From Faucicola sp937889485 (GTDB lineage Bacteria > Pseudomonadota > Gammaproteobacteria > Pseudomonadales > Moraxellaceae): a stretch of 5,732 nucleotides of DNA. Shown piece by piece: positions 1-5,732 of the stretch. Each line of letters begins with the position of its first letter. Within the stretch, counting starts at the first letter, position 1. Location of the stretch: NCBI GenBank assembly GCA_051653685.1, contig JBOFWQ010000220.1, positions 1 to 5,732 on the forward strand, in the 5' to 3' direction. The notes beneath the pieces were generated by a model. The model searched no databases. It saw nothing but the letters and a program-made list of their open reading frames with translations, and was not told where the DNA came from. The translations under genes and the position numbers were made by a program.

Positions 1-446
1 TCTATGGTTTGCTTGAGGGGTTTGGCAAAATAAAAAATCAAAAAAGTAAACAGACTGACCAAAACGGCAATCTCAAGGCGCCCCATTGCCACCGCTACCC
101 CCACACTGCCAGCCGCCCAAATGGCTGCCGCCGTTGATGTTCCCTCAATAATACCATCTTTTTTGAGAATAGCGCCCCCGCCAATAAACCCAATGCCTGT
201 GACCACCCCACTAATAATACGCCCCATCGCCGTGGCGTCATCGCCCTGCACATCAAAACCCAGTAACGCAAACCCGCAGCTTGCCACGCTGACCAAGGGA
301 AATGTGCGCAGCCCAATGCTTTGCTTGCTACTTTCGCGGTTAATACCAATGGGCAAAACTAGCACAAAAGCCACGACCAATTGCAGAGTGTGAATAAACA
401 TCAATTGCCAGTTTAAATCAAAAAGATTGTCTAAAATAGGGGTCAT
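1..446 (-). CDS. MgtC/SapB family inner-membrane protein (3' end beyond window)
   Basis: Reading the minus strand from ATG at 446 gives 148 codons with no stop before the window edge, so the C-terminus is missing. The protein is hydrophobic with about five membrane segments, near residues 15-35, 49-64, 74-94, 106-121 and 124-140. Family-typical stretches are visible: GINRE (34-38), SIGLRT (43-48), GIGFIGGGAILKKDG (84-98) and EGTSTAAAIWAAGSVG (101-116), which match the usual MgtC pattern of GIGFLGAG-like and TTAASIW-like blocks. In pathogens, MgtC proteins support growth in low magnesium or inside macrophages and can modulate the F1Fo ATPase; in other bacteria the role is often unknown, so only the family is certain here. 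The start is well fixed: the frame has a stop five codons upstream and no other start codon between. A GGTGA at 455-451 lies 4 nt before the ATG. It is divergent from pepN and its start overlaps the stop of a small upstream ORF. Confidence 0.9.
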   Translation of the reverse strand, partial: MTPILDNLFDLNWQLMFIHTLQLVVAFVLVLPIGINRESSKQSIGLRTFPLVSVASCGFALLGFDVQGDDATAMGRIISGVVTGIGFIGGGAILKKDGIIEGTSTAAAIWAAGSVGVAVAMGRLEIAVLVSLFTFLIFYFAKPLKQTI

Positions 447-568
447 GTTTTCACCATTTTTTTAGTATTATCAATGGATTTGGTAAAAATTTGCTGAATG
501 ATAAACAGCGTATAGGCAAACCAAAAATCATGCAAGAGTTGCCAACCAACCGTCGCAAAGCGCGTCAT
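443..568 (-). CDS. Possible 41-residue small protein translationally coupled to the mgtC-like gene
   Basis: ATG at 568 opens a 41-codon minus-strand frame ending in TGA at 445-443, which overlaps the mgtC-like ATG (446-444) as ATGA. The product starts MTRFATVGWQLLHDFWFAYT, continues with a hydrophobic stretch to about residue 28 (LFIIQQIF), and ends in a polar, lysine-rich tail (K30, K36, K37, K40). That pattern fits a small membrane-associated or amphipathic peptide, though H13 and D14 make a classic membrane helix less sure. The frame stays open upstream to a TAA at 604-602, so TTG starts at 598 or 580 are also possible. No clear Shine-Dalgarno precedes ATG 568. I recognise no family. The ATGA overlap and the position in the mgtC leader are the main arguments that it is translated; by length alone it could be chance. 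Small peptides encoded near mgtC are known in Salmonella (MgtR, and the leader ORFs mgtM and mgtP), but this one shows no obvious sequence similarity to MgtR. Confidence 0.4.
   Translation of the reverse strand: MTRFATVGWQLLHDFWFAYTLFIIQQIFTKSIDNTKKMVKT
451..455 (-). promoter_or_regulatory. Ribosome binding site of the mgtC-like gene
   Basis: The minus strand reads GGTGA here, complementary to the 3' part of the anti-Shine-Dalgarno sequence, 4 nt before the ATG at 446. The site lies inside the last codons of the small ORF, as expected if ribosomes ending there re-initiate on mgtC. Confidence 0.45.
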
Positions 569-570
569 TG

Positions 571-598
571 ATTTTAGCAAGTTTGCAACGATTATCAA
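571..598 (-). promoter_or_regulatory. Candidate sigma-70 promoter towards mgtC (proximal)
   Basis: On the minus strand TTGATA (598-593) and TAAAAT (576-571) are separated by 16 bp; each matches the sigma-70 consensus at five of six positions. Transcription would begin near 564, inside the small ORF and just past its ATG at 568. If this promoter is used alone, the small ORF as drawn could not be translated from its ATG, but mgtC would have a leader of about 118 nt. The spacer holds a small palindrome, GCAAGTTTGC (577-586). AT-rich intergenic DNA often gives matches this good, so this is a candidate only. Confidence 0.35.
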
Positions 599-610
599 AT
601 ATTATCTTGA
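591..610. repeat. Short direct repeat ATTATC spaced by one helical turn
   Basis: ATTATC occurs at 591-596 and again at 601-606, a 10-bp period, next to the inverted repeat in the mgtC/pepN intergenic region. The copies would lie on the same face of the helix. The sequence is AT-rich and short, so it is recorded only as part of the structure of this regulatory region. Confidence 0.25.
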
Positions 611-637
611 AATGTGGCATAATATGGACACCACATT
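611..637. repeat. Perfect 7-bp inverted repeat around the divergent -10 elements (possible operator)
   Basis: AATGTGG (611-617) and CCACATT (631-637) are exact reverse complements separated by 13 bp and centred on position 624. The dyad frames the candidate -10 elements of both divergent promoters (618-623 plus, 619-624 minus). The arm centres are about 20 bp apart, two helical turns, a usual geometry for a dimeric DNA-binding regulator. No regulator gene is adjacent, and I do not recognise the motif. A chance dyad cannot be excluded. Confidence 0.4.
615..623 (+). promoter_or_regulatory. Candidate extended -10 promoter of pepN
   Basis: TGGCATAAT has the TGn extension (615-617) followed by CATAAT (618-623), five of six matches to TATAAT. 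No good -35 lies 16-18 bp upstream, which is tolerated by extended -10 promoters. Transcription would start near 630 and give a 5' leader of about 43 nt to the ATG at 673. This argues against an upstream pepN start at 568, which would lie before the promoter. Confidence 0.4.
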
Positions 638-647
638 GTAATGATAA
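619..647 (-). promoter_or_regulatory. Candidate sigma-70 promoter towards the small ORF and mgtC (distal)
   Basis: On the minus strand TTATCA (647-642, four of six consensus bases) and TATTAT (624-619, five of six) are spaced by 17 bp. A start near 612 would give a leader of about 44 nt before the small ORF ATG at 568, so this promoter, unlike the proximal candidate, would allow the small ORF to be translated. Its -10 occupies almost the same bases as the proposed pepN -10 on the other strand. Confidence 0.3.
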
Positions 648-672
648 AATTTACCAAAATAAGCGTGCTTTT

Positions 673-3318
673 ATGACCAATATCACCGACACTCAATCTA
701 CCAAAAACCCAGAATTATTAAACCCACAAATGCCAGACGTGCCCAGTCACTTGCCCAGCACCGCGGCAGACCAGCCTAACAAAATATACTTAAAAGACTA
801 TACGCCGCCTGTATTTAGCGTTAATCACATTGAGCTTACCATTGCACTGTTTGAAGACCATGCCAACGTCACCGCAAACCTTGACATGACTAGAAATACC
901 GAAGGCGAGTTGGTGCTATTTGGGCGAGAATTGCAGTTAGAATCCATTTGTCTAAATGGCAAAACATTGTGCGAGTCCGCCTACAAACTCGATGACGAAA
1001 CTTTAACTATTTTCAATGCCCCCAATAATTGCCAAATCACCACTGTGGTCACCACCGTGCCGCAGACCAACACTAGCCTTGAGGGCTTATACCAAGCAGG
1101 TGACGGCGCGGACAAAATGTTTGTCACCCAGTGTGAGCCAGAGGGCTTTCGCAAAATTACCTTTTACCCAGACCGCCCCGATGTACTAGCCACCTTTACT
1201 ACGCGTATTGAAGCGGATAAAAAATACCCAACGCTTTTGGCAAATGGTAATTTGGTGCAAACAGGTGAGCTTTCAAATGACCGTCATTTTGCGGTGTGGC
1301 AAGACCCGACCAAAAAACCCAGCTATTTATTTGCCTGTGTCATGGCGGACTTAGACGTATTGAGCGACCATTTCACCACCTGTGAAGGGCGCGAGGTGCT
1401 GCTCGAATTATACGCCAAAGCCGAGAATATTGAGCAATGCCACGTGGGTATGCAAGCGCTCAAGGATTCGATGACGTGGGATGAAGTTCACTACGGGCGC
1501 GCGTATGACCTTGACCGCTATATGATTGTGGCGGTGAGCCAGTTTAATATGGGGGCAATGGAAAACAAAGGGCTTAATATCTTTAACACCGCTTGTGTGT
1601 TATCAAGTCCCGAGACGACCACCGATAGACGCAATTTTAGCGTAAAATCGGTGATTGCTCATGAGTATTTTCATAATTGGACAGGCAACCGTATCACTTG
1701 CCGTGACTGGTTTCAGCTGTGCCTAAAAGAAGGCTTTACCGTATTTCGTGACCAATCCTTCTCTGAGAGTCTGCATTCGCCTGCCGTACAGCGCATTGAT
1801 GATGTGGCAATGCTGCGTGCGGCACAGTTTCCTGAAGATGCCAGCTCGCTTGCGCATCCACCGCGCCCTGACCATTTTGTCGAGATTAACAACTTCTACA
1901 CCGCCACGGTGTACGAAAAAGGCGCCGAAATCGTGCGCATGATAGCCAACACGTTGGGTAAAGCCAAATTTCGCCAAGGCACCGATGAATACTTTCGCCG
2001 TTATGATGGGCAAGCGGTGACAGTGGAGGATTTGCTGTCCGCGTTGAGTGTTGCCGATCCCAACGTGGCAAAATTTATTGATTGGTACACCCAACCTGGG
2101 ACGCCTACTTTATCAGGTAATTACGAAAAAGACGGCGATACTTTGCGCTTAACCCTCAGCCAAAAAACCCGTCAAGTTGCGGGATATCCTGCGCCCAAAG
2201 CCTTGCCGATACCTGTCAAACTGGCGATTTTTGACCGTGATAATGGTGCCTTGGTTAAAGAAGATTTGGTAATGTTAGACACCCAAAGCCAAACATTTGA
2301 GTTTAACGCTATTACCGTCAATCCTGTGATGTCGCTGCTACGTGATTTTTCTGCGCCTGTGCAGCTTGACTTTGACTACAGCAGTGATGACTTGGCGTTT
2401 TTGATGCAATATGAAACCAATGGCTTTAATCGCTGGCAGGCGGCGCAAATTTTGGTCAACCGTATTTTGCTACAAAATCAAGACAGCCAAGCCTATATTG
2501 CGGCGCTAAAAGCCAGTCTGGCGGCATTGGCAGACACTGATCCAATGCTAGCGGCAAGGCTGCTAGATATGCCAAGCGAGCGTGAACTTGGCAGTGCTAT
2601 CAAAGTTGGGTATGACCCCGACCATGTGCAAGCACGTCGCCAAGCCACCAAGCGGGAAATTGCCTTGGGCTTAACCGACATTTGGCAAACCGCGTATGCC
2701 AAATTACCCATTACCGCGTATGAAGATACGGCAGAGGCGATGGGCGTGCGTGCATGGCGCAATGTGGTGCTAGATATGGCATTGACTGCAGGTATCCGTG
2801 AGGCAAAAAACTGGGCGGTGACCCAGTATCAACAAGCCAGTTGTATGACTGAGCGCTTGGGGGCATTAGCGGCGATGCTTGAACATGATTTGCCACCAAA
2901 GAATCAGTGGTTGGCAGATTTTTATGAGCGTTTTAGCCGCGATGCCTTGGTGATGGATTTATGGTTTAGCGTCCAAGCGCATAATCCTCATGCTAGTGTG
3001 GCTGATATTTTTGCCTTAACGCGTCATACCGATTTTGACATCAATACCCCCAATCGAGTACGAGCGGTACTTAGCGGCTTGTTGTCACAACCCAGCAAGC
3101 TATGGACAGCGCAGGGCTTAAGCCAGTATCTTGTGATAATGGAAGATTTGGATAAACGCAATCCGCTGTTGGCCTCGCGGCTACTACAAGGGTTATCTCA
3201 TTGGGATGCGCTGACCGATGCCAAAAAAGCCATGGCACAGCAGCACCTCAGCAGCAGTAGAACTAAGATGACGTCTAAAAATGTCAAAGAAACATTGTCA
3301 ACGATGTTAAATAACTAG
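673..3318 (+). CDS. pepN: Aminopeptidase N (M1 family zinc metallopeptidase)
   Basis: Complete 881-residue M1 aminopeptidase, close to the roughly 870 residues of E. coli PepN. It removes N-terminal residues from peptides in the cytosol; no signal peptide is seen. Visible motifs are the substrate-anchoring CEPEGFR (E155), the exopeptidase motif GAMEN (294-298, E297), the zinc site HEYFH (H330, H334; general base E331) with the third ligand E353 exactly 19 residues after H334, and the transition-state tyrosine Y414 in TVYEKGAE. Domain order fits the family: N-terminal beta domain (about 40-230), thermolysin-like catalytic domain (about 235-480), small beta domain starting near the GTPTLSG stretch (about 485-590), and a helical C-terminal domain. 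The start at 673 is preferred over ATG 568 because the extra 35 residues are not family-like and lie upstream of the likely promoter. Even so, about 35 polar residues precede the conserved IYLKDY block; ATG 730 is an alternative. The ribosome binding site is weak. No frameshift or missing key residue is seen. Confidence 0.97.
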   Translation: MTNITDTQSTKNPELLNPQMPDVPSHLPSTAADQPNKIYLKDYTPPVFSVNHIELTIALFEDHANVTANLDMTRNTEGELVLFGRELQLESICLNGKTLCESAYKLDDETLTIFNAPNNCQITTVVTTVPQTNTSLEGLYQAGDGADKMFVTQCEPEGFRKITFYPDRPDVLATFTTRIEADKKYPTLLANGNLVQTGELSNDRHFAVWQDPTKKPSYLFACVMADLDVLSDHFTTCEGREVLLELYAKAENIEQCHVGMQALKDSMTWDEVHYGRAYDLDRYMIVAVSQFNMGAMENKGLNIFNTACVLSSPETTTDRRNFSVKSVIAHEYFHNWTGNRITCRDWFQLCLKEGFTVFRDQSFSESLHSPAVQRIDDVAMLRAAQFPEDASSLAHPPRPDHFVEINNFYTATVYEKGAEIVRMIANTLGKAKFRQGTDEYFRRYDGQAVTVEDLLSALSVADPNVAKFIDWYTQPGTPTLSGNYEKDGDTLRLTLSQKTRQVAGYPAPKALPIPVKLAIFDRDNGALVKEDLVMLDTQSQTFEFNAITVNPVMSLLRDFSAPVQLDFDYSSDDLAFLMQYETNGFNRWQAAQILVNRILLQNQDSQAYIAALKASLAALADTDPMLAARLLDMPSERELGSAIKVGYDPDHVQARRQATKREIALGLTDIWQTAYAKLPITAYEDTAEAMGVRAWRNVVLDMALTAGIREAKNWAVTQYQQASCMTERLGALAAMLEHDLPPKNQWLADFYERFSRDALVMDLWFSVQAHNPHASVADIFALTRHTDFDINTPNRVRAVLSGLLSQPSKLWTAQGLSQYLVIMEDLDKRNPLLASRLLQGLSHWDALTDAKKAMAQQHLSSSRTKMTSKNVKETLSTMLNN

Positions 3319-3491
3319 TGGTCGTTACCATTGATAGACTACCTGCTTTGGCAAAAAATTGGGTGATGCAAAAATCACGTGTTTAGTAAATTTTTCTTAA
3401 CGTAGCCAAAAATTGTTGTAAAACACAAGGATTTTTGACAAAACAAAAATAAGGTGTAAAATTCGCCCAGTTTTGAAATGAGAACACGGTT
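3319..3491. other. Intergenic gap between pepN and the permease gene
   Basis: These 173 AT-rich bases hold no gene that I can support. A small hairpin just after the pepN stop (TGGT, CGTT loop, ACCA at 3319-3330) lacks a T-run, and a GTGAT/ATCAC hairpin (3363-3378) is followed by five T only after a gap of 12 bases, so neither is a convincing intrinsic terminator. The alternating AAAAATT (3354-3360), AATTTTT (3389-3395) and AAAAATT (3408-3414) tracts form weak AT-only dyads. The right end carries the permease promoter. Confidence 0.6.
3435..3462 (+). promoter_or_regulatory. Sigma-70 promoter of the RutG-like permease gene
   Basis: A perfect -35 TTGACA (3435-3440), a 16-bp spacer and TAAAAT (3457-3462, five of six consensus bases) predict a start near 3469 and a leader of about 23 nt before ATG 3492. 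This is the best promoter match in the window. The downstream lyase gene, 51 bp past the permease stop, may be read from it too. I see no RutR-like palindrome (TTGACCA/TGGTCAA) over it. Confidence 0.6.
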
Positions 3492-4835
3492 ATGTCAAAA
3501 AATTTGCAAAAAAAGTTACCGCTAAAAGAGAATGGTTGGTTTCCCAAATGGCAACGGTATGAGGGGCATTTAGACCATCACCCCGTGCGCATCCATGAGT
3601 ATCTGCCAGCCGATAAAAGCCTATTGCTTGGCTTGCAGCATGCGTTTGCCATGTTTGGGGCAACGGTGCTTGCGCCGTTACTGATGGGATTTGATGCCAA
3701 CCTTGCCATTTTGATGGCAGGGCTGAGTACGGTGCTGTTTTTCTTTTTGACGGGTGGGCGAGTGCCTAGTTATTTGGGCTCAAGTTTTGCCTTTATCGCG
3801 CCTGTGATTACCGCAACTGCCTATATGGGCAGTGGGGCTAATGCCAACTTGTCGGTGGCGCTTGGCGGTATTTTTGTGTGTGGTATTTTTTATGCCATGG
3901 TGGGCTTGCTGGTGATGAAAACTGGCGTGGCATGGATTGAAAAACTCATGCCGCCTGTGGTCACGGGTGCGATTGTGATGATTATCGGGCTTAATCTTGC
4001 CCCTGTTACCATCAAGGGCGTCTCTGGCAGCCAATTTGATAGCTGGGTTGCCCTGATGACGGTGTTGTCAATTAGTGCGGTAGCGGTATTTGCGCGTGGT
4101 ATGCTGCGCCGTCTATTACTATTGGTGGGTTTGGTGCTGGCGTACATCGGGTATTTTATACTCACCAATGTCATGGGTCTTGGCAAACCCATTGATTTTG
4201 CCCCTGTGGCGCAAGCGGCGTGGGTGGGGCTGCCGCAGTTTTATCAGCCAACCTTTGATATCAATGCCATTATTTTGATTGCGCCTGTGGCTTTTATTTT
4301 AATTGCTGAAAATTTGGGTCACATCAAAGCGGTGGAAGCGATGACAGGGCAAGCGGTGTCGCCGTATATGGGTCGGGCTTTTTTTGCTGATGGTGTGTGT
4401 ACCGCGCTGTCATCGAGTGTGGGCGGTACAGGGGTGACAACCTACGCTGAAAACATTGGGGTGATGGCAGTTACCAAGGTGTATTCTACCACCATCTTTG
4501 TGGTGGCAGGATTGATAGCGGTATTACTTGGGCTGTCACCAAAATTTGGTGCGATTATCCATAGTATTCCCGCGCCATTGCTAGGCGGTGCGTCTATTGT
4601 GGTGTTTGGCTTGATTACCATTGCTGGGGTCAAAATTTGGCTTGATAACCACATTGATTTTAGCAAAAATAGCAATTTAATCATTGCTGCAGTCACCATT
4701 ATCATGGGGGCGGGCGATTTTAGTTTGCATATTGGGGCATTTAACTTAGGCGGTATTGGTACGGCAACACTGGTGGCGATTGTGCTAAATTTGGTGTTTC
4801 GTCATAGTGATAAAACCAAGTTAACTGTGCTTTAA
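3492..4835 (+). CDS. NCS2 family uracil/pyrimidine permease, RutG-like
   Basis: Complete 447-residue inner-membrane transporter of the nucleobase:cation symporter-2 family, predicted to import uracil (perhaps thymine or xanthine) with protons. It is highly hydrophobic, consistent with the 14 membrane segments of the UraA fold. Recognisable parts are LQHAFAMFGATVLAP (H50, matching a conserved UraA histidine), GRVPSYLGSSFAF (89-101), LMPPVVTGAIVMIIGLNLAP, the AENLGH motif (E273) and TTYAENIGVMAVTKVYST (E320); the two glutamates correspond to the substrate-binding pair of UraA. Along its length it resembles RutG of the Rut pyrimidine-degradation operon more than UraA, including GVSGSQFDSW and the segment after it. 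No other rut gene is seen, so the symbol is withheld. The N-terminus carries about 40 polar residues rich in His and Trp before the first membrane helix. The ribosome binding site is weak (GAG at 3480-3482). Substrate is inferred, not shown. Confidence 0.92.
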   Translation: MSKNLQKKLPLKENGWFPKWQRYEGHLDHHPVRIHEYLPADKSLLLGLQHAFAMFGATVLAPLLMGFDANLAILMAGLSTVLFFFLTGGRVPSYLGSSFAFIAPVITATAYMGSGANANLSVALGGIFVCGIFYAMVGLLVMKTGVAWIEKLMPPVVTGAIVMIIGLNLAPVTIKGVSGSQFDSWVALMTVLSISAVAVFARGMLRRLLLLVGLVLAYIGYFILTNVMGLGKPIDFAPVAQAAWVGLPQFYQPTFDINAIILIAPVAFILIAENLGHIKAVEAMTGQAVSPYMGRAFFADGVCTALSSSVGGTGVTTYAENIGVMAVTKVYSTTIFVVAGLIAVLLGLSPKFGAIIHSIPAPLLGGASIVVFGLITIAGVKIWLDNHIDFSKNSNLIIAAVTIIMGAGDFSLHIGAFNLGGIGTATLVAIVLNLVFRHSDKTKLTVL

Positions 4836-4872
4836 TACCCCGTATTTTGATACCCAGCCCAACCGCCCAAAC

Positions 4873-4877
4873 AAGGA
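4873..4877 (+). promoter_or_regulatory. Ribosome binding site of the CitE-like lyase gene
   Basis: AAGGA lies 9 nt before ATG 4887 and is the clearest Shine-Dalgarno in the window. It supports this ATG as the start; the next in-frame methionine comes only at residue 134. Confidence 0.65.
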
Positions 4878-4886
4878 CGTTTTTGT

Positions 4887-5732
4887 ATGAATACCGCCGC
4901 CACAGCCCACACAGTCACCGCATCGAGTTATTTATTTGTTCCTGCCATCAATATTGAGCGCGTGGCAAAGGCGTTTGCCCGTGGGGCAGATGCCGTGATT
5001 ATTGACTTAGAAGATGCGGTGAGTGAGTCAGTCAAAACCCAGTCACGCCAAAACGTAGCGGCTTATCTTAATGGTGCAGATGCCAAGCCCATTTGGCTAC
5101 GCATCAATGCCGCAACTAGCAGCGAGCAGCTCACTGATATCAATTTGATACACTCATTACCACGCGCCGCGGTTGATAACATCATTGGCGTGGTATTGCC
5201 CAAAGTACAAAACGCGCTTGATATCGAGCGCGTGCACCACACCCTTGGCAAGCCAGTGATTGCGCTCATCGAAACCCCAACGGGTATGGCAAATATCGCA
5301 GAGATTGCTGGTGCACAAGGTCTTAGGGCATTGAGTTTTGGGTTTTTGGATATCTGCCAAAAACTGGGCGTACAAGCCCAAAGTGGCGCAGGCGAAATGG
5401 TTGCCAACCAAATCCGCTATCAGCTGAGCCTACATAGCGCCATCAATCAGCTACAGCCGCCGATTGAATGTGTGTATCCGCCCTTTAATGACCATGACGG
5501 TCTTGCCAAAAAAGTCATCGGGTGGCGAGATTTGGGGTTTTCTGGCATGCTATGTATCCATCCCAACCAAGTGGCAGTGGTTAATGAGCTTGCCAAACCA
5601 ACTGCCGAGCAGCTTGACTTTGCCAAAAAAGTGGTGGCGCATTACGCTGCCACAGGGCTTGCCGCATTTGCCATTGATGGTCAAATGGTGGACACCCCTG
5701 TCATTGTGCAAGCACAAAAACTGATTGAACAA
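4887..5732 (+). CDS. HpcH/HpaI aldolase / CitE-like CoA-ester lyase (3' end beyond window)
   Basis: 282 codons run to the window edge without a stop; since the family is typically about 270-300 residues, only a short tail is probably missing. The enzyme is a cytosolic TIM-barrel lyase that would cleave or form a carbon-carbon bond in an acyl-CoA such as citramalyl-, malyl- or citryl-CoA, using Mg2+. Visible family features are SYLFVPAIN (14-22) at the first strand, DAVIIDLEDAVSE (35-47), the CoA/substrate arginine in LRIN (R72), the metal ligands E129 in LIETPTG and D155 in FGFLD, and the late GMLCIHPNQV (220-229). The E129-D155 spacing of 26 equals that of E112-D138 in M. tuberculosis CitE. 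No citrate lyase alpha or gamma partner is seen nearby, so a stand-alone CitE-like enzyme is likelier than a true citrate lyase subunit. The gene follows the permease by 51 bp with no clear terminator between, so co-transcription is plausible. Substrate unknown. Confidence 0.9.
   Translation, partial: MNTAATAHTVTASSYLFVPAINIERVAKAFARGADAVIIDLEDAVSESVKTQSRQNVAAYLNGADAKPIWLRINAATSSEQLTDINLIHSLPRAAVDNIIGVVLPKVQNALDIERVHHTLGKPVIALIETPTGMANIAEIAGAQGLRALSFGFLDICQKLGVQAQSGAGEMVANQIRYQLSLHSAINQLQPPIECVYPPFNDHDGLAKKVIGWRDLGFSGMLCIHPNQVAVVNELAKPTAEQLDFAKKVVAHYAATGLAAFAIDGQMVDTPVIVQAQKLIEQ

Noticed and set aside
121..393. A plus-strand open frame of 90 codons opposite the mgtC-like gene
   Set aside because: The minus strand carries clear MgtC family motifs throughout, and the plus-strand translation is low-complexity and Pro/Ser/Thr-rich, as expected of antisense shadow.
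1723..2094. A 123-codon minus-strand open frame inside pepN
   Set aside because: It lies wholly opposite the conserved catalytic domain of PepN, has no recognisable domain and no own ribosome site; the same holds for the other shorter frames opposite pepN.
3317..3332. Hairpin just past the pepN stop codon as an intrinsic terminator
   Set aside because: The stem is only about six pairs including a G-U, has little GC, and is not followed by a T-tract.
3389..3414. AATTTTT-N12-AAAAATT inverted repeat as a regulatory site
   Set aside because: The arms are purely A/T in an AT-rich gap, where such dyads arise easily by chance.
3492..4835. Assignment of the permease as UraA
   Set aside because: Both belong to NCS2, but the longer N-terminus and residues throughout match RutG much better, so a UraA symbol would mislead.
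4836..4886. Terminator or extra promoter between the permease and the lyase
   Set aside because: The 51-bp spacer shows only a short ATACCC direct repeat and the AAGGA ribosome site; no hairpin with a T-run and no good -35/-10 pair.
5063..5407. A 114-codon minus-strand open frame opposite the CitE-like gene, and plus-frame 5464-5724
   Set aside because: Both overlap a strongly conserved lyase frame containing its metal ligands and late barrel motifs; they are frame shadows.
21..5633. Recurrent TTGGCAAA/TTTGCCAA-like words as a possible DNA uptake signal
   Set aside because: Only a few exact copies are seen, most within genes where Ala-Lys and Gly-Lys codons (GCC AAA, GGC AAA) explain them; no uptake sequence of this form is known to me in this group.

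Overview
The window looks like chromosomal DNA from a gammaproteobacterium, most likely a member of the Moraxellaceae (Moraxella or Psychrobacter type). This rests on protein character and base composition: a PepN of the enterobacterial length class, an NCS2 permease very close to the RutG type, moderate GC, and frequent AT-rich stretches between genes. No rRNA or other taxonomic marker is present, so the family-level call is an inference.

Layout. (1) Positions 1-446, minus strand: the N-terminal 148 codons of an MgtC/SapB family membrane protein, cut by the window edge. (2) Positions 443-568, minus strand: a possible 41-residue small ORF whose stop overlaps the mgtC start in an ATGA arrangement. 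(3) Positions about 569-672: a compact divergent regulatory region. It holds a perfect 7-bp inverted repeat (611-617 and 631-637) around overlapping candidate -10 elements for both directions. (4) Positions 673-3318, plus strand: pepN, a complete cytosolic zinc aminopeptidase N with all catalytic residues. (5) Positions 3319-3491: a gap with a near-consensus sigma-70 promoter and no convincing terminator. (6) Positions 3492-4835, plus strand: a complete RutG-like NCS2 pyrimidine/uracil permease. (7) Positions 4887-5732, plus strand: a nearly complete HpcH/HpaI (CitE-like) CoA-ester lyase, cut by the right edge.

How the genes relate. pepN, the permease and the lyase are co-oriented. The permease and lyase are 51 bp apart and may share the promoter at 3435-3462. 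pepN probably has its own promoter, divergent from that of mgtC. Nothing shows a dedicated multi-gene pathway: peptide turnover, nucleobase uptake and CoA-thioester cleavage are all housekeeping or scavenging functions. I see no mobile element, CRISPR array, tRNA, rRNA or phage gene. The parts most worth checking are the small ORF coupled to mgtC and the symmetrical divergent promoter. The rest reads as an ordinary core-genome region, and I found no strong evidence for a wholly new system.
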